The position numbers were made by a program, and so were the translations under genes. Positions 5,515 through 5,907 of a DNA stretch of 5,907 nucleotides are shown piece after piece; positions within the stretch are counted from its first letter, which is position 1; every line of letters starts with the position of its first letter. A model generated the notes under the pieces. The model saw only the letters and a program-made list of their open reading frames with translations, did not search any database and was not told the origin of the DNA. Origin of the DNA: Sphingomonadales bacterium (lineage in GTDB: Bacteria > Pseudomonadota > Alphaproteobacteria > Sphingomonadales > Sphingomonadaceae). The stretch lies in contig JAFKLV010000130.1 in assembly GCA_017304125.1 (NCBI GenBank), forward strand, positions 1-5,907. The letters run 5' to 3'.

Positions 5515-5532
5515 CGCCCGACTGAGCGGGCG
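5515..5532. terminator. Hairpin between convergent rrf2-type gene and mscL
   Basis: A perfect 6-bp GC-rich inverted repeat CGCCCG/CGGGCG with a 6-base loop lies in the 42-base gap between two convergent stop codons, so it may serve both genes. No T run follows on either strand. Confidence 0.45.
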
Positions 5533-5551
5533 ACGGATCGATAACAACAAT

Positions 5552-5907
5552 TTACTCCCCGCGGCGCGCGCGCAGCTCGTCGCGGATTTCGCGCAGCAGC
5601 GCGACATCGGCCGGCTCGGGCGCCGGCTCGGCCGGGGCCGCCTCGGGCTTGGTCATCAGGCGATTCACCGCGCGCATCATCAGGAAGATGATGAAGGCGA
5701 TGATCAGGAAATTGACCGCCTGGGTGATGAACTGGCCATAACCGAGCAACGGCACGCCCGCCTTCTTGAGCGCGGCATAATCGGTCGATCCCTGCAGCTT
5801 TTCCGGCACCGTGCCGAGCACGATGAAATAGCTGGAGAAATCCAGCCCGCCGAAAATCTTCCCGATCACCGGCATGATCACATCTTCGGTCAGCGAGGTG
5901 ACGATCT
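5552..5907 (-). CDS. mscL: Large-conductance mechanosensitive channel MscL (partial, N-terminus outside window)
   Basis: MscL is a homopentameric inner-membrane channel that opens under high membrane tension to release solutes during osmotic downshock. The frame continues past the right edge. The first visible residues I-V-T-S-L-T-E-D, then V-I-M-P-V-I-G-K-I-F-G-G, are the highly conserved end of the first transmembrane helix. The periplasmic loop follows (D-F-S-S-Y-F through Y-A-A-L-K-K-A-G), then the second membrane helix (Y-G-Q-F-I-T-Q-A-V-N-F-L-I-I-A-F), an Ala/Pro/Glu linker and the C-terminal amphipathic helix A-L-L-R-E-I-R-D-E-L. 117 residues are visible; about 25 are missing at the N-terminus. 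The GTG at 5881 is an internal Val codon, not the start. It is convergent with the Rrf2 gene. Confidence 0.95.
   Translation of the reverse strand, partial: IVTSLTEDVIMPVIGKIFGGLDFSSYFIVLGTVPEKLQGSTDYAALKKAGVPLLGYGQFITQAVNFLIIAFIIFLMMRAVNRLMTKPEAAPAEPAPEPADVALLREIRDELRARRGE

Noticed and set aside
1..5907. CRISPR array, insertion sequence, toxin-antitoxin, phage or defence genes
   Set aside because: No spaced identical repeats, transposase, integrase, nuclease or small paired genes were found; base and codon use look uniform across the window.

Overview
The window reads as a chromosomal segment of a GC-rich alphaproteobacterium, most likely a sphingomonad. The strongest evidence is a permuted two-piece ssrA (tmRNA) gene of the alphaproteobacterial type. 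The overall codon use and the style of the CHAP-domain protein also fit (inference; no search was run).

Left part (1-2715, minus strand): an unidentified lipoprotein gene with a GTG start runs off the left edge. Upstream of it lies a secreted CHAP-domain amidase/peptidase gene, separated from it by a hairpin that looks like a terminator. Further upstream is a melibiose-carrier-like (GPH/MFS_2) transporter gene.

Centre (2712-4478): the transporter start overlaps the stop of a short-chain dehydrogenase (SDR) gene by 4 bases (GTGA), so the two form a tightly coupled operon. Its likely promoter lies in a 150-base divergent region. From the other side of that region a second, RhlG-like SDR gene runs on the plus strand. 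The arrangement suggests uptake and oxidation or reduction of a small hydroxylated or keto compound, but the substrate cannot be read from the sequence.

Right-centre (4479-5077): this stretch has no protein-coding gene. It holds a run of perfect hairpins behind the RhlG-like gene, then ssrA on the minus strand. In ssrA the acceptor piece comes first (CCA end at 4907), then a hairpin spacer, then the coding piece (5' end at 4875) with the tag ANDNEALAIAA, and then a terminator hairpin. The ssrA promoter is immediately upstream.

Right part (5078-5907): an Rrf2-family regulator with a cysteine cluster that could hold an Fe-S centre is transcribed divergently from ssrA. It converges on the mechanosensitive channel gene mscL, which is cut by the right edge.

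Most of the window is ordinary housekeeping or metabolic content. No new defence or mobile system is visible. The points most worth a second look are the ssrA gene with its duplicated 3' motif, the SDR lacking the usual catalytic Asn, the hairpin cluster, and the repeat-bearing divergent promoter region.
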